Source: Candidatus Bathycorpusculum sp.
GTDB taxonomy: Archaea > Thermoproteota > Bathyarchaeia > Bathyarchaeales > Bathycorpusculaceae
Assembly: GCA_009778385.1 (NCBI GenBank)
Contig: WRJX01000103.1
Span: 1 to 64,000, forward strand
Direction: 5' to 3'
Length of the DNA: 64,000 bases
Shown here: positions 41,876 through 51,594 of the stretch, one piece after another
How positions within the stretch are numbered: the stretch's first letter is position 1
Layout: each line of letters begins with the position of its first letter
Program-made: the position numbers and the translations under genes
Notes under the pieces: model-generated
Database searches by the model: none
Told to the model about the DNA's origin: nothing
Seen by the model: only the letters and a program-made list of their open reading frames with translations

Positions 41876-42547
41876 ATGGTTAATTTTAGAAATGTTTTGA
41901 TCGCAGTTATAGCAGCAATCCTAGTTGGCTTGCTGCTTATGGGTATTGTGGGCCTTGCTTTACAGAATAATACACCTCAGAACCTATATCCCTCTGAGGT
42001 TCGCGAGTATCAAGGCGAAAACCTCTCTTCCATGGGCAATATGCGAAACAACGCCATAGCTGGAACCCAACACATCGACAATGAAACTTACCGTTTGAAT
42101 GTTACTGGGCTTCTAAACACTACTCTTAACATGTCTTATGATGAAGTACTCTCTAGCTTTCAGTGTTACCAAAAAGTTGTAACCTTACACTGTGTAGAAG
42201 GATGGTCTACAAAAATTCTTTGGGAAGGATTTCTTGTCCAAGATTTACTTGAACAAGCTGGTTTTGACCCCGATGCATCAACCGTGATTTTCTATGCTAA
42301 CGATGGCTATTCAACCGCTTTACCCATGTCTTACATAAAAGACAACAATATTCTAATAGCCTACAAAATGAACGATGTCATCTTACCGTCTGAACGTGGT
42401 TTCCCCTTCCAGTTGGTTGCAGAAAGTCAGTATGGCTATAAATGGATAAAATGGGTAACTACTATTGAAGTCTCAAATGATAGCAGCTATTTAGGTACTT
42501 GGGAAAGCAGAGGATATCGCAATAACGCCACTATTTCTAAGCCCTAA
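41876..42547 (+). CDS. membrane-anchored molybdopterin-binding (sulfite oxidase/YedY-like) domain protein
   Basis: N-terminal TM; YDEVLSSFQCYQKVVTLHCVEGWSTKILWEGFLVQDLLEQAG with candidate Moco-ligating Cys; GFPFQLVAESQYGYKWIKWVTTIEV. Confidence 0.83.
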   Translation: MVNFRNVLIAVIAAILVGLLLMGIVGLALQNNTPQNLYPSEVREYQGENLSSMGNMRNNAIAGTQHIDNETYRLNVTGLLNTTLNMSYDEVLSSFQCYQKVVTLHCVEGWSTKILWEGFLVQDLLEQAGFDPDASTVIFYANDGYSTALPMSYIKDNNILIAYKMNDVILPSERGFPFQLVAESQYGYKWIKWVTTIEVSNDSSYLGTWESRGYRNNATISKP

Positions 42548-42602
42548 GCGTCTATAAGCTTAAAAGTCCATCTTTCCATTTTGGTTTAGGTTAGCAGGAC
42601 AC

Positions 42603-43658
42603 GTGATGATTCCAGAAAAAAAACAACTTCAAGTTAACAAGATTTTTCTACTTTTAGTTTTTGGTTTGGTTGCCTTCATAGTTTATTTTGTGTTTTTCGT
42701 AGACTTGGCAAGCTTTATTGAGACAATTTCGCAGACTAATCTTGCCATTTACGGCGCTTCTTTTGTTGTTTATGTTATTGGAATTTTCTTCTCCTCAATG
42801 GTTTGGCATAGTCTGTTAAATGCTTTAACTGTAAAAATGACTGTAAAAAATGCCTATCTTTTTACATGGGTCGGTTTATTCTTTGATGCCACCATTCCTC
42901 AACTTGGTTTATCAGGTGATGTAGCAAAAACGTATTTGTTTAGTAAATCTTCAAGTGAGGATGCTGGAAAAATAGGTGCATCTGTTATAGGCCAGAAACT
43001 TTTGGTCATGACCATCACAGTAGTTACTTTCAGTGTGGGCTTAGTTTTAGTGCTTTTTAATTATGCGTTGGATCCTTTGGCTGCGTTTTCAATTGTTCTT
43101 TTTTTGCTTCTAACAATTGTTTCCCTGTTTTTAATTTACTACCTTAGCATTAAACCCAAAGCTACCGAGGCTATACTGCGGTTTGTTACGCGTGTTGTCT
43201 TATTTTTCCGTAAAAATTGGGACTCTACTGCTTTTAACCAGCAAGTAACAGGGATGCTGGGTAATTTCCACGTCAGCATAAGCAAGTTAAAAGCTAAACC
43301 TCGTGCTTTGATAATGCCATCTGTTTATTCGATTTTGAGTTGGTTTTTTGATATTGGGGTGATGTTTTTGGTGTTTACGGCTTTGGGTTATCCTGCACCA
43401 GTAGATAGTATACTTATTGTTTACACGGTTTCAGGTGCATTACAGGCGGTTGGTCTTGGTATTTTTGGGGTTAACGAAATTGTTATGATTTCTACTTTTC
43501 GTGCACTTGGACTGCCTGACGGGCTTAGTGTTTCAGTTACTTTGCTTTCACGTGCAGTGACTTTGTGGTTTAGGTTAATCATGTCTTATGGAGCATTTCA
43601 ATGGACAAGTCTAAAATTGGCAAGACAGCAAGAACAATTGCCAATTAAACCCGCTTAA
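42603..43658 (+). CDS. flippase-like integral membrane protein (UPF0104/LPG synthase TM family)
   Basis: Multiple TM; LFFDATIPQLGLSGDVAKTYLFSK... GAFQWTSLKLA. Confidence 0.8.
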   Translation: MMIPEKKQLQVNKIFLLLVFGLVAFIVYFVFFVDLASFIETISQTNLAIYGASFVVYVIGIFFSSMVWHSLLNALTVKMTVKNAYLFTWVGLFFDATIPQLGLSGDVAKTYLFSKSSSEDAGKIGASVIGQKLLVMTITVVTFSVGLVLVLFNYALDPLAAFSIVLFLLLTIVSLFLIYYLSIKPKATEAILRFVTRVVLFFRKNWDSTAFNQQVTGMLGNFHVSISKLKAKPRALIMPSVYSILSWFFDIGVMFLVFTALGYPAPVDSILIVYTVSGALQAVGLGIFGVNEIVMISTFRALGLPDGLSVSVTLLSRAVTLWFRLIMSYGAFQWTSLKLARQQEQLPIKPA

Positions 43659-43737
43659 AGAAGTGTTTGTGTATTTGATAAACCGTTTTTATGAAAAAGC
43701 TTTAATGTAAAATTCAACATTATTTTAAATATATAAT

Positions 43738-43989
43738 TTGGGGAAAATGAGTATGCCCACATCTTTTGTATTAATTAATACTGATATTGGTTCTGAATCT
43801 AACGTTTTAAATGACTTAAAACATGTTGAAGGCGTGGAAGAAGTATCTGCTGTTTACGGAGTTTATGATCTTGTAGCAAGGGTAAGAACAGATACAATGG
43901 ATAAGCTTAAAGAGATTGTAATCTGGCGCATCCGAAGACTTGACAAGGTGCGATCAACACTAACAATGGTAGTAGTTCAAGACCGCTAA
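43738..43989 (+). CDS. stand-alone Lrp/AsnC ligand-binding (RAM) domain protein
   Basis: VLINTDIGSESNVLNDLKHVEGVEEVSAVYGVYDLVARVRTDTMDKLKEIV; no HTH. Confidence 0.85.
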   Translation: MGKMSMPTSFVLINTDIGSESNVLNDLKHVEGVEEVSAVYGVYDLVARVRTDTMDKLKEIVIWRIRRLDKVRSTLTMVVVQDR

Positions 43990-44294
43990 AACAAACATTT
44001 TTGAGAGCAACATTTTCAGGTTGTGGAAAAAATGTTTGCTATATTTATACAGCAATAACTTGGGTAGCCGTTATTTTTTTTTATGGAATTCGCTTTACAA
44101 GTGTTTCTGCAATGATACAGGGCTGTTGCATATGAAACGACAGAATGTCAGCACGCAAAATGGAGTTATGATAAGTCTGTGTTTTTAATATTTCAGTAGT
44201 TAATGTATAAGCGGTTGCTTGTAGGTGTATCGATACAGTCACATATTTTTAAATTTTTTAAACTTGATAAAGAAACTTTAAACAGTGAAAAAGT

Positions 44295-44474
44295 ATGGAG
44301 AACACAAAAAGTTTTTCCGATAAATTGATGGCAGTGGTGGATAGTAGTCTTATTGGCTGTACAAAGTTTTTAGCAACAGGTAACTGGCAGAGGTATGGGA
44401 TCCATCAGACTTTTTTCGGCCTTTTTACACACGAGAGAACATCCAGTTTTCTAATGTTATCGTTAAAAAGTTGA
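44295..44474 (+). CDS. possible small ORF (59 aa), unknown
   Basis: MENTKSFSDKLMAVVDSSLIGCTKFLATGNWQRYGIHQTFFGLFTHERTSSFLMLSLKS*; fills an otherwise empty gap; below the track cutoff. Confidence 0.25.
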   Translation: MENTKSFSDKLMAVVDSSLIGCTKFLATGNWQRYGIHQTFFGLFTHERTSSFLMLSLKS

Positions 44475-44484
44475 AGGACGCGAA

Positions 44485-44742
44485 ATGTTGATGAGGGCAT
44501 ATATTCTTTTAACAACAGAAATAGGCGCCGAGAAACATGTGCTTAATTCTTTGAGAAAAATCAGTGGCGTTCAAGAAGCTCATTCGCTTTGGGGCGTTTA
44601 TAACATTATTGCAAATGTGCAAACACAAGACACAGAAACCCTAAAAACAATAATTACCACTTACATTGACAAAATTGGCAAAGTAAACTCTAAACTCACA
44701 ATGATTATTGACGAAAAAATGCCAAGATTAAACTTAGCCTGA
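44485..44742 (+). CDS. stand-alone Lrp/AsnC ligand-binding (RAM) domain protein
   Basis: YILLTTEIGAEKHVLNSLRKISGVQEAHSLWGVYNIIANVQTQDTETLKTII. Confidence 0.85.
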   Translation: MLMRAYILLTTEIGAEKHVLNSLRKISGVQEAHSLWGVYNIIANVQTQDTETLKTIITTYIDKIGKVNSKLTMIIDEKMPRLNLA

Positions 44743-44883
44743 TTTTTGCAAATTATGTCTGCTTACCCATTTTCTGCATTTTGAAATATATTTTTGATGT
44801 TAAAACAACCTTTTTTTATTAATAAGCCCCAATCATCTATACACGAAGCATGTGGAGTTGGGTGTTTGACTGATACTTCCTTT

Positions 44884-46206
44884 ATGCACATTGGACTAGA
44901 TGATACTGATTCAACTAAAGGCGGTTGTACCACATATCTTGCCGCGGTTTTAATAGAGAAACTCGCCCAAATGCCTATACACTTCATCGATTACCCTGCC
45001 CTGATACGTCTTAACCCAAATGTGCCTTGGAAAACCCGTGGAAACGGGGCCCTCTGTCTGCGACTCCGACACCCCCCACATTTGGCGGACGATATCAAAC
45101 AGTTAGCCTTGAATCTTTGGGAACAGCACTCACATTTAAATAACAAAGGAACCAACCCAGGAATCGTATTCTACCAACATGAAAATATCCCTAAAGAGTT
45201 GACCGCGTTTTCTAGACGAGCGGAAACCAGTATAGTTACCTTAAAAGAAGCCATAAAGCTAATTCGTCAAGTTGGTGCAGAAGCGTTAGGATACAATACC
45301 TGCAGAGGTATCATTGGTGCCACAGCAGCCATAGGTGAAACTCTAAATGGCGACTACACTTACGAGTTAATTGCTTACCGCACAGTTGAAAATTGGGGTA
45401 CAAAACGCTGTGTTGATAAAGAATCTATATTTAACATGGATCAACTGTTGCAGCCAAAAGTTTTCAACAACGTAGACACCGAAAAGAACCGTGTTATAAT
45501 TACTCCACGTGGACCAGACCCTATTTTGTTTGGGATTCGGGGTGAATCAGCCGATGTGGTTAAGCAGGCATTTGGACTTGTTAAATCTTTGGAGCCTGTG
45601 GAGCGTTGGGTAATTTTCAGGTCAAACCAAGGCACTGATGTACATTTAAGGCGAGTTAACTCAATAGATAAATTGGAACGCTACAGCTCTGTGATTCTTC
45701 AATGTGTTGTTTCCAAAAATCCGCGGATTGTGCCTGTTAGGCATGTGATTTTTAGCATCAAAGATGCCTATGGTGAAATGGATTGCGCAGCATACGAGCC
45801 CACAGGTGACTTGCGTAAAATAGCTCGGGAACTTGTGGTTGGTGATTGTATAGAAGTTATGGGCGCTGTGCATAGGTCGACAAAAGATAAGCATTTGACA
45901 ATAAATCTTGAAAAAATCAATATTCTAAATCTTAATCAAAAAGTGGTGCAGCAAAACCCGTTTTGTCCGAACTGTCAAAAACGTCTAAAGTCTATGGGTA
46001 AACATCAAGGACTTAGATGTGAGCGGTGTGGAGAAAAATTTGTTACCCTTAAAAAGCAAGAAATTGCTTTGCCACGGACACTTAAACCGGGTTTATATTT
46101 GACCTCTGCTCGATCACAGCGGCATTTAACTAAACCTTTAAGACGGTTTGGACAGGAAAAGCAAGGCGAGTCAGTTGTACTTATCGAGGGTTGGCATTCG
46201 CCATAG
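44884..46206 (+). CDS. tiaS: tRNA(Ile2) 2-agmatinylcytidine synthetase
   Basis: MHIGLDDTDSTKGGCTTYLAAVL, KTRGNGALCLRL, OB-fold, zinc ribbon CPNCQKRLKSMGKHQGLRCERCG. Start at 44884 preferred over the track start 44794. Confidence 0.93.
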   Translation: MHIGLDDTDSTKGGCTTYLAAVLIEKLAQMPIHFIDYPALIRLNPNVPWKTRGNGALCLRLRHPPHLADDIKQLALNLWEQHSHLNNKGTNPGIVFYQHENIPKELTAFSRRAETSIVTLKEAIKLIRQVGAEALGYNTCRGIIGATAAIGETLNGDYTYELIAYRTVENWGTKRCVDKESIFNMDQLLQPKVFNNVDTEKNRVIITPRGPDPILFGIRGESADVVKQAFGLVKSLEPVERWVIFRSNQGTDVHLRRVNSIDKLERYSSVILQCVVSKNPRIVPVRHVIFSIKDAYGEMDCAAYEPTGDLRKIARELVVGDCIEVMGAVHRSTKDKHLTINLEKINILNLNQKVVQQNPFCPNCQKRLKSMGKHQGLRCERCGEKFVTLKKQEIALPRTLKPGLYLTSARSQRHLTKPLRRFGQEKQGESVVLIEGWHSP

Positions 46207-46251
46207 TGCCTTAGTCAAAGTTAAATCTTGGAAAATAAAATATGTACGACT

Positions 46252-46277
46252 TTTTCGTCAAGCAAGACGGAAAGGTG
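46252..46277 (+). terminator. hairpin downstream of tiaS
   Basis: CTTTTTCGTC-AAGCAA-GACGGAAAGG, about 10-bp stem with two G-U pairs; approximate coordinates. Confidence 0.3.
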
Positions 46278-46353
46278 TGGATAAAATGTGCTATTTAACT
46301 TAACTGCAATGAAACATGGCAAAAAAGATAATACAAAAATAAGATTTAGTCGG

Positions 46354-46599
46354 TTAAGACGCTAACTGAAGTTGAGCTTTAGATGTCTTACTTGTTTTTT
46401 CCGGTTCTTGTTTTATTTCCTTATTTAGCAAAATCAGGCCTAAAATTGCTATGCTTATTCCGATTATAAACGTGATTTCCAAGTTGGAGTGATCAAGGTA
46501 TTGATCAAGCATTATCCAAAGGCTTCGAAAAATTAGAATTGATGCTATAAGAACCACAAGCTCGCCAATTACAAGTTTTACTAATCGCATAACCAGCAA
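46354..46599 (-). CDS. small membrane protein, unknown
   Basis: Two hydrophobic segments; 81 aa. Confidence 0.5.
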   Translation of the reverse strand: MLVMRLVKLVIGELVVLIASILIFRSLWIMLDQYLDHSNLEITFIIGISIAILGLILLNKEIKQEPEKTSKTSKAQLQLAS

Positions 46600-46768
46600 T
46601 ACTCATTTGTTCATAAAAAATTTACCTGTTGCCTGTTTGACGCTAAAGTAATCTATCAAACGGTGAACTTGAGCATCAATGCTGCTGCCTTGGGGGACAA
46701 TTCTTTAAATTTGTGAAAATTATACCTTTTTCAAATAATTTATTTACGGTGTAAAATGAGGCCGTCTT

Positions 46769-49570
46769 ATGGTTGAGAAAAGCTTTCCAGCAGAAGCATA
46801 TGAATTGCCTTTCTTTAAGCAGGAAGGGTTTATGCGTAAACGCTGTCCAAAATGTGGCGAATATTTCTGGACACAAGACCCTAGCATGGAGACATGTGGG
46901 GAATCAAGTTCTGACGAATGTGGCTACTATACATTCATTGGAAATCCGGCAACAACAAAACGTTTTACTCTACCTGAGATGCGTGAAGCATTTCTTTCAT
47001 TTTTTGAGCAGAATAATCACACACGTATCAAGCCCTATCCTGTTGTAGCTCGGTGGAGAAGTGACATTTACCTAACGCATGCTAGTATTATTGATTTCCA
47101 ACCATATGTAACTGAAGGTATTTCGCCGCCGCCGGCAAATCCTTTGGTTATTTCGCAGCCAAGCATTCGGTTAACTGATATTCCTAACACGGGGCCAACG
47201 TTTGGTAGACATTTAACCATATTTGAAATGGGTGGTGCCCACGCATTTAACTTGCCTGATAAGGAAGTTTACTGGAAAGATGATACAGTCCGTTATCATC
47301 ATCGTTTTGTAACTGAAGTTTTAGGTATAAAAAGTGAAGAAGTAATCTACAAAGAAGGTGTATGGGTTGGCGGTGGTAACGCAGGTCCCGATGTTGAATG
47401 TATAGTGCGGGGTTTAGAAGTTGGTACGCTAGTGTTTATGCAGTACAAGGTAGTTGGTGATGAATTTGTTGAGTTGCCTATCCGTACTGTTGACACTGGC
47501 TATGGTATTGATCGTTTTGCATGGATAAGTCAAGGTGTTCCTAGTTGTTTCCAAGCCATTTACGGTAATATGTTAAACAAAATCTATGATATGGCCGGTA
47601 TAACTGATGTTGATAATGGCTTTCTCTTGCAAATCGCCAAATATTCAGGTCTTGTTAATGTGGATAAAACTGCAAATCGCATGGTATTACGTAAGCGTGT
47701 TTCCCAATTAACCGGTATTGACCTTGAAACGCTGGAGCGCCATCTTATTCCGGTTGAGAATGCTTGGGCGATAACTGATCACACTAAAACCCTTTGCTTT
47801 ATGTTAAGTGAAGGTGTAGTGCCCTCTAATATTCAAGAAGGCTACCTAGCAAGACTACTTTTCCGTCGTGCATACCGTTTAATGCTTAACTTGAACATGA
47901 AACCTAGTAGTCTTTACGATATAATTGATTTGCAGGCTAATTATTGGTCAAAAGATTTTCCGCAAATTAAAGCGATGCAAACTGAAATCGTTGAAATGCT
48001 TAAAAATGAAGAGGAAAAGTTCCAAGACACTCTTAAACGTGGTGAAGGCATGGTTAAACGCATTGCTGACGATCTTAAAGCGAAGAGTACTGGTAAATTG
48101 TCAGAAATGACTTTAACTGAACTTTATGATTCCCATGGTCTACCTCCGGAAATTGTTAAGCAGGCAGCTGAAAAAGAAGGCATACAAGTTGAAGTTCCAG
48201 AAAACTTTTACTTCCTCATCGCTAATCGGCATATGAATGCTAACAAACCCGCTGAAGAGGAGCAAACTAAAACAGAAAGCGTGCTTAAAGAGACCGCAGA
48301 AACTCTGTCTCCAACCGAGCCACTTTACTATACTGATGCTTACATGAGAGAGTTTGAAGCAAAAATTCTCAAAGTTATCAACGAAAAATATGTTGTCTTA
48401 GATAGGACATGTTTTTATCCTGAAGGGGGTGGCCAACCTGCTGATGAAGGCTGGCTAAATTTCAATGGTGTTATGGTTGCAGTAGTGGATACACAGAAAA
48501 TCGGTAAAGTCATCATTCACAAAATCAATGTAAATGCGCCGTTCAAAGAAGGTGCAACCGTTAAAGGGTCCTTAAACTGGGACAAGCGTTACAGCCTGAT
48601 GAAAGCACACACTGTAACTCACCTTGTTAACGGTGCAGCGCGTCGAGTTTTAGGTGACCACGTTTGGCAGTCAGGTACACAGAAAGGGCTTGAAACTTCA
48701 CGTCTTGACATTTCGCATTATCGACGTTTAACCCCTGAAGAAATTCACAAAATTGAACTTCTCGCAAATCAAGCAATCATGGCAAACATGAAAATCGACA
48801 TTGTATGGTACCCCCGAAATGAAGCAGAATCACGTTATGGCTTTAGGCTTTATCAAGGAGGAGCTGTTCCTGGTAAAGACATTCGAGTCGTTAAAACCGG
48901 TGATTGGGATGTTGAAGCCTGTGCAGGAACTCACCTTAAAAGCACCATCGAAGTTGGCATGATAAAAATCGTTTACACTGAACGCGTCCAAGACGGCGTA
49001 GAGCGCTTAGGATACGCAGTTGGGCTTCAAGCGCTTAGAGAAATTCAAAAACAAGAAAACTTACTTTGGAACGTTGCAGCTACTCTCTGTGCACCAGTTG
49101 AGAAACTTGATAAAACCGTTGAAAAAGTTATGAAAGAATTCAAAGAAGTTCAGCAAGATAAGCGGCGCTTAATCAAGGAGCTTGCCGAAAAAGAAAGTCA
49201 AACAGCCAAAACACCTGAAGTTGCACAAGAAATTAATGGTATATTCATTGTTAAACGTGACTTTGGAGAAGTTATAGATGTAGATCGCATGGTAACCACT
49301 GGTAGCGAGATTATCAAACAAAATCCTGCAGCAGTGGCTGTCTTTTATGGTTCAGATGGCAAAACAGCACGAATCATGGTTATGGTAGGTGATAATGCCG
49401 TAACAAAAGGCGTTAACGCTGGTCAAATTATCAAACAATCTGCTCCTATCATTGGCGGAGGTGGAGGTGGAAGACCAAATTTTGCACAAGGTGGTGGAAC
49501 ATCTCCCGACAAACTACAAGATGCTATCAAAACAGCTGAAGACATAATCAAACAACAAATTAAGCCATAG
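46769..49570 (+). CDS. alaS: alanyl-tRNA synthetase (archaeal type)
   Basis: N-terminal CPKCGEYFWT zinc motif, MREAFLSFFEQNNHTRIKPYPVVARWRSDIYLTHASI, HTVTHLVNGAARRVLGDHVWQSG, VEACAGTHL, GGGGGGRPNFAQGGG. Confidence 0.97.
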   Translation: MVEKSFPAEAYELPFFKQEGFMRKRCPKCGEYFWTQDPSMETCGESSSDECGYYTFIGNPATTKRFTLPEMREAFLSFFEQNNHTRIKPYPVVARWRSDIYLTHASIIDFQPYVTEGISPPPANPLVISQPSIRLTDIPNTGPTFGRHLTIFEMGGAHAFNLPDKEVYWKDDTVRYHHRFVTEVLGIKSEEVIYKEGVWVGGGNAGPDVECIVRGLEVGTLVFMQYKVVGDEFVELPIRTVDTGYGIDRFAWISQGVPSCFQAIYGNMLNKIYDMAGITDVDNGFLLQIAKYSGLVNVDKTANRMVLRKRVSQLTGIDLETLERHLIPVENAWAITDHTKTLCFMLSEGVVPSNIQEGYLARLLFRRAYRLMLNLNMKPSSLYDIIDLQANYWSKDFPQIKAMQTEIVEMLKNEEEKFQDTLKRGEGMVKRIADDLKAKSTGKLSEMTLTELYDSHGLPPEIVKQAAEKEGIQVEVPENFYFLIANRHMNANKPAEEEQTKTESVLKETAETLSPTEPLYYTDAYMREFEAKILKVINEKYVVLDRTCFYPEGGGQPADEGWLNFNGVMVAVVDTQKIGKVIIHKINVNAPFKEGATVKGSLNWDKRYSLMKAHTVTHLVNGAARRVLGDHVWQSGTQKGLETSRLDISHYRRLTPEEIHKIELLANQAIMANMKIDIVWYPRNEAESRYGFRLYQGGAVPGKDIRVVKTGDWDVEACAGTHLKSTIEVGMIKIVYTERVQDGVERLGYAVGLQALREIQKQENLLWNVAATLCAPVEKLDKTVEKVMKEFKEVQQDKRRLIKELAEKESQTAKTPEVAQEINGIFIVKRDFGEVIDVDRMVTTGSEIIKQNPAAVAVFYGSDGKTARIMVMVGDNAVTKGVNAGQIIKQSAPIIGGGGGGRPNFAQGGGTSPDKLQDAIKTAEDIIKQQIKP

Positions 49571-49671
49571 TCTTTTTGGCTTTTTCTTTTTTATATACAA
49601 CAAAGTAAGCGTAGGTAAAAAGTAAAAACCTGTATTCAATAAGTCTTTAACTAGGGTATGTAAAATTTAAT

Positions 49672-49758
49672 GTGGTTGACTGTTTGAGATATGATAGTGA
49701 TTTAACTGATAAAGAATGGGACATAATTAAACCAGTATTTACTAATACCTATGCATAA
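49672..49758 (+). mobile_element. relic N-terminal fragment of an IS5/IS4-type transposase
   Basis: Reads VVDCLRYDSDLTDKEWDIIKPVFTNTYA*, resembling the SDLTDxxWxxIxPLLP start of IS5-group transposases; no remainder visible. Confidence 0.5.
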
Positions 49759-49785
49759 TGTTTATCATGCGTCACGTTTATAGAT

Positions 49786-51282
49786 ATGACTGTAAGTGGC
49801 AGTCGTATGGGTATGAGTGATAATTCCAAGTTTGATTTGCCCTCTTTTCGTAGTAAACGAGCCTTGTTTTTTGTTTTTTTGCTGATTTGTGTTATTGTTT
49901 TTTCTGTATCATTTGTGTTGATACTGCGAAGTTCTGGTGATTCTTCTTTGGTTGATGTTACTCCACCTCTTTTGGAGGATACTCTGTCTGTCGAAACTGG
50001 CGTTCAACTAAAAAATGCTATCTACAATGCTGTAAATCCTACAGTTATAAGTCTTGATAGAGATATCGTCCTTACAGAGCAGATTAATATTTATGCTAAC
50101 AAAAACATTACCTTAACAAGTAGCAACAAAGTCAATCTTTTCAAATTGATCGGGGCAGATGAACATGACACTATTTATGTTGAGAATGGTGGAATGTTAA
50201 CTCTTAATGGCGTTATTGTTACCCATAATACTGGTGATAGCGGTAGAGGCGTAGCTGTTGAAGAAGGTGGTACACTAATTATGGTTGATGGTGTAATTTC
50301 TGATAATGTACCCTTCGCTAAAGGTGGTGGAGTATACAATAACGGTGGTGTTTTTACGATGTTTGGTGGTGTGATCTCTAATAACTATGTGGCCCCTTCG
50401 TATGGTTCTAGTTATGGTGGTGGTGTGTATAATAATGGTGTTTTTACGATGTTTGGTGGTGTGATCTCTAATAATACAGTTAGTGGTATGGGTGGTGGTG
50501 TGTATAATACTGGTATTTTTAGTGTACTTGGTGGCAGTGTTATTTCTGGCGGGTCTGCCATGTTTGGTGGTGGTGTATACAATGATTACTCAGGCGTTTT
50601 TAATATGTCTGGTAATAGTATGATTTCTAATAATTATGCTAGTTATGGTGGCGGTGGTGTGAGTGGTTATGGTGTTATTAGTATGTCTGGTAATAGCTTG
50701 ATTTACAATAACACAGCTGACAGTATGGGTGGTGGTGTGTTTAGCGGCTCTATTTTTAGGATGTCTGGTGGTGTAATTGCTAACAACTCTGTTGTTGGTA
50801 GGTGTGGTGGTGGGGTATATACCTGTGGTAACTTTAGTATGTCGGGTAGTAGTGTGCTCTCTAATAATACTGCTATTAGTGGTGTTGGTGCTGGTATATA
50901 CAACGACTGTTTTAGTGTTTTTAGTATGTCGGGTAATTGTGTGATTTCTAATAATGCTGCAAGTGGTGTTGGTGGTGGGGTATATAACAGTGGTAACTTT
51001 AGTATGTCGGGTAATTGTGTGATTTCTAATAATGCTGCAAGTAGTGGTGGGGGTGTATTTAACGATGGTTCTATACAGAATTATCCCGTTGGTGTTGATC
51101 CATATGTTGCTTACAGCACTTTTACTATGTCTGATGGTGTAATTTCTAATAATAGAGCAACAAATGTCGGTGGCGGTGTTTATGTTGGAATTTATGGTGT
51201 TTTTAACTCGTATGGTGGAACGATTTCTGATAACTTGGCATCAAATGATGGTCAGAATGTTTGGGATGTTAGTGCTAAATGA
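49786..51282 (+). CDS. membrane-anchored right-handed beta-helix repeat surface protein (adhesin-like)
   Basis: N-terminal TM then about 11 repeats of GGGVYNxGxFxMSGGxISNNxA type. Confidence 0.8.
   Translation: MTVSGSRMGMSDNSKFDLPSFRSKRALFFVFLLICVIVFSVSFVLILRSSGDSSLVDVTPPLLEDTLSVETGVQLKNAIYNAVNPTVISLDRDIVLTEQINIYANKNITLTSSNKVNLFKLIGADEHDTIYVENGGMLTLNGVIVTHNTGDSGRGVAVEEGGTLIMVDGVISDNVPFAKGGGVYNNGGVFTMFGGVISNNYVAPSYGSSYGGGVYNNGVFTMFGGVISNNTVSGMGGGVYNTGIFSVLGGSVISGGSAMFGGGVYNDYSGVFNMSGNSMISNNYASYGGGGVSGYGVISMSGNSLIYNNTADSMGGGVFSGSIFRMSGGVIANNSVVGRCGGGVYTCGNFSMSGSSVLSNNTAISGVGAGIYNDCFSVFSMSGNCVISNNAASGVGGGVYNSGNFSMSGNCVISNNAASSGGGVFNDGSIQNYPVGVDPYVAYSTFTMSDGVISNNRATNVGGGVYVGIYGVFNSYGGTISDNLASNDGQNVWDVSAK
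50920..51042 (+). repeat. exact 45-bp intragenic tandem repeat, 78-bp period
   Basis: TTTAGTATGTCGGGTAATTGTGTGATTTCTAATAATGCTGCAAGT at 50920-50964 and 50998-51042. Confidence 0.85.
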
Positions 51283-51594
51283 TAATGTTGTAGTTGAGAA
51301 CAAACAATTAACACTTATAGAAAACAAAGACCAAAACCTCTGTGCCAAGGCGCTGTTCAACATTTTTTGCTAAATCATCTATATGTCCAATCGTGTCCAG
51401 TTTAAAATACAATGTATGGGCGTAGAGTTTTATCAACTAGCCATCTTCCTCTATTCAATCTCCTTTTACACCCTACAACAAATTTGGGTCTATTTTTCTG
51501 CGAAAAAGTTGTTTCATGATACTTTAAAAGTTTGTTTTACGAGATTTATTAATGGAGAATAGTTTTGACAAATTGTATGGGATTTAAAAGTAGA

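Noticed and set aside
49786-51282. Regular repeats as a CRISPR array
   Set aside because: Repeats are in-frame coding units without unique spacers of constant length. No CRISPR array or cas gene seen in the window.
51295-51440. Minus-strand small reading frame ...FKLDTIGHIDDLAKNVEQRLGTEVLVFVFYKC*
   Set aside because: Protein-like but only ~43 codons, no clear start or family; insufficient support.
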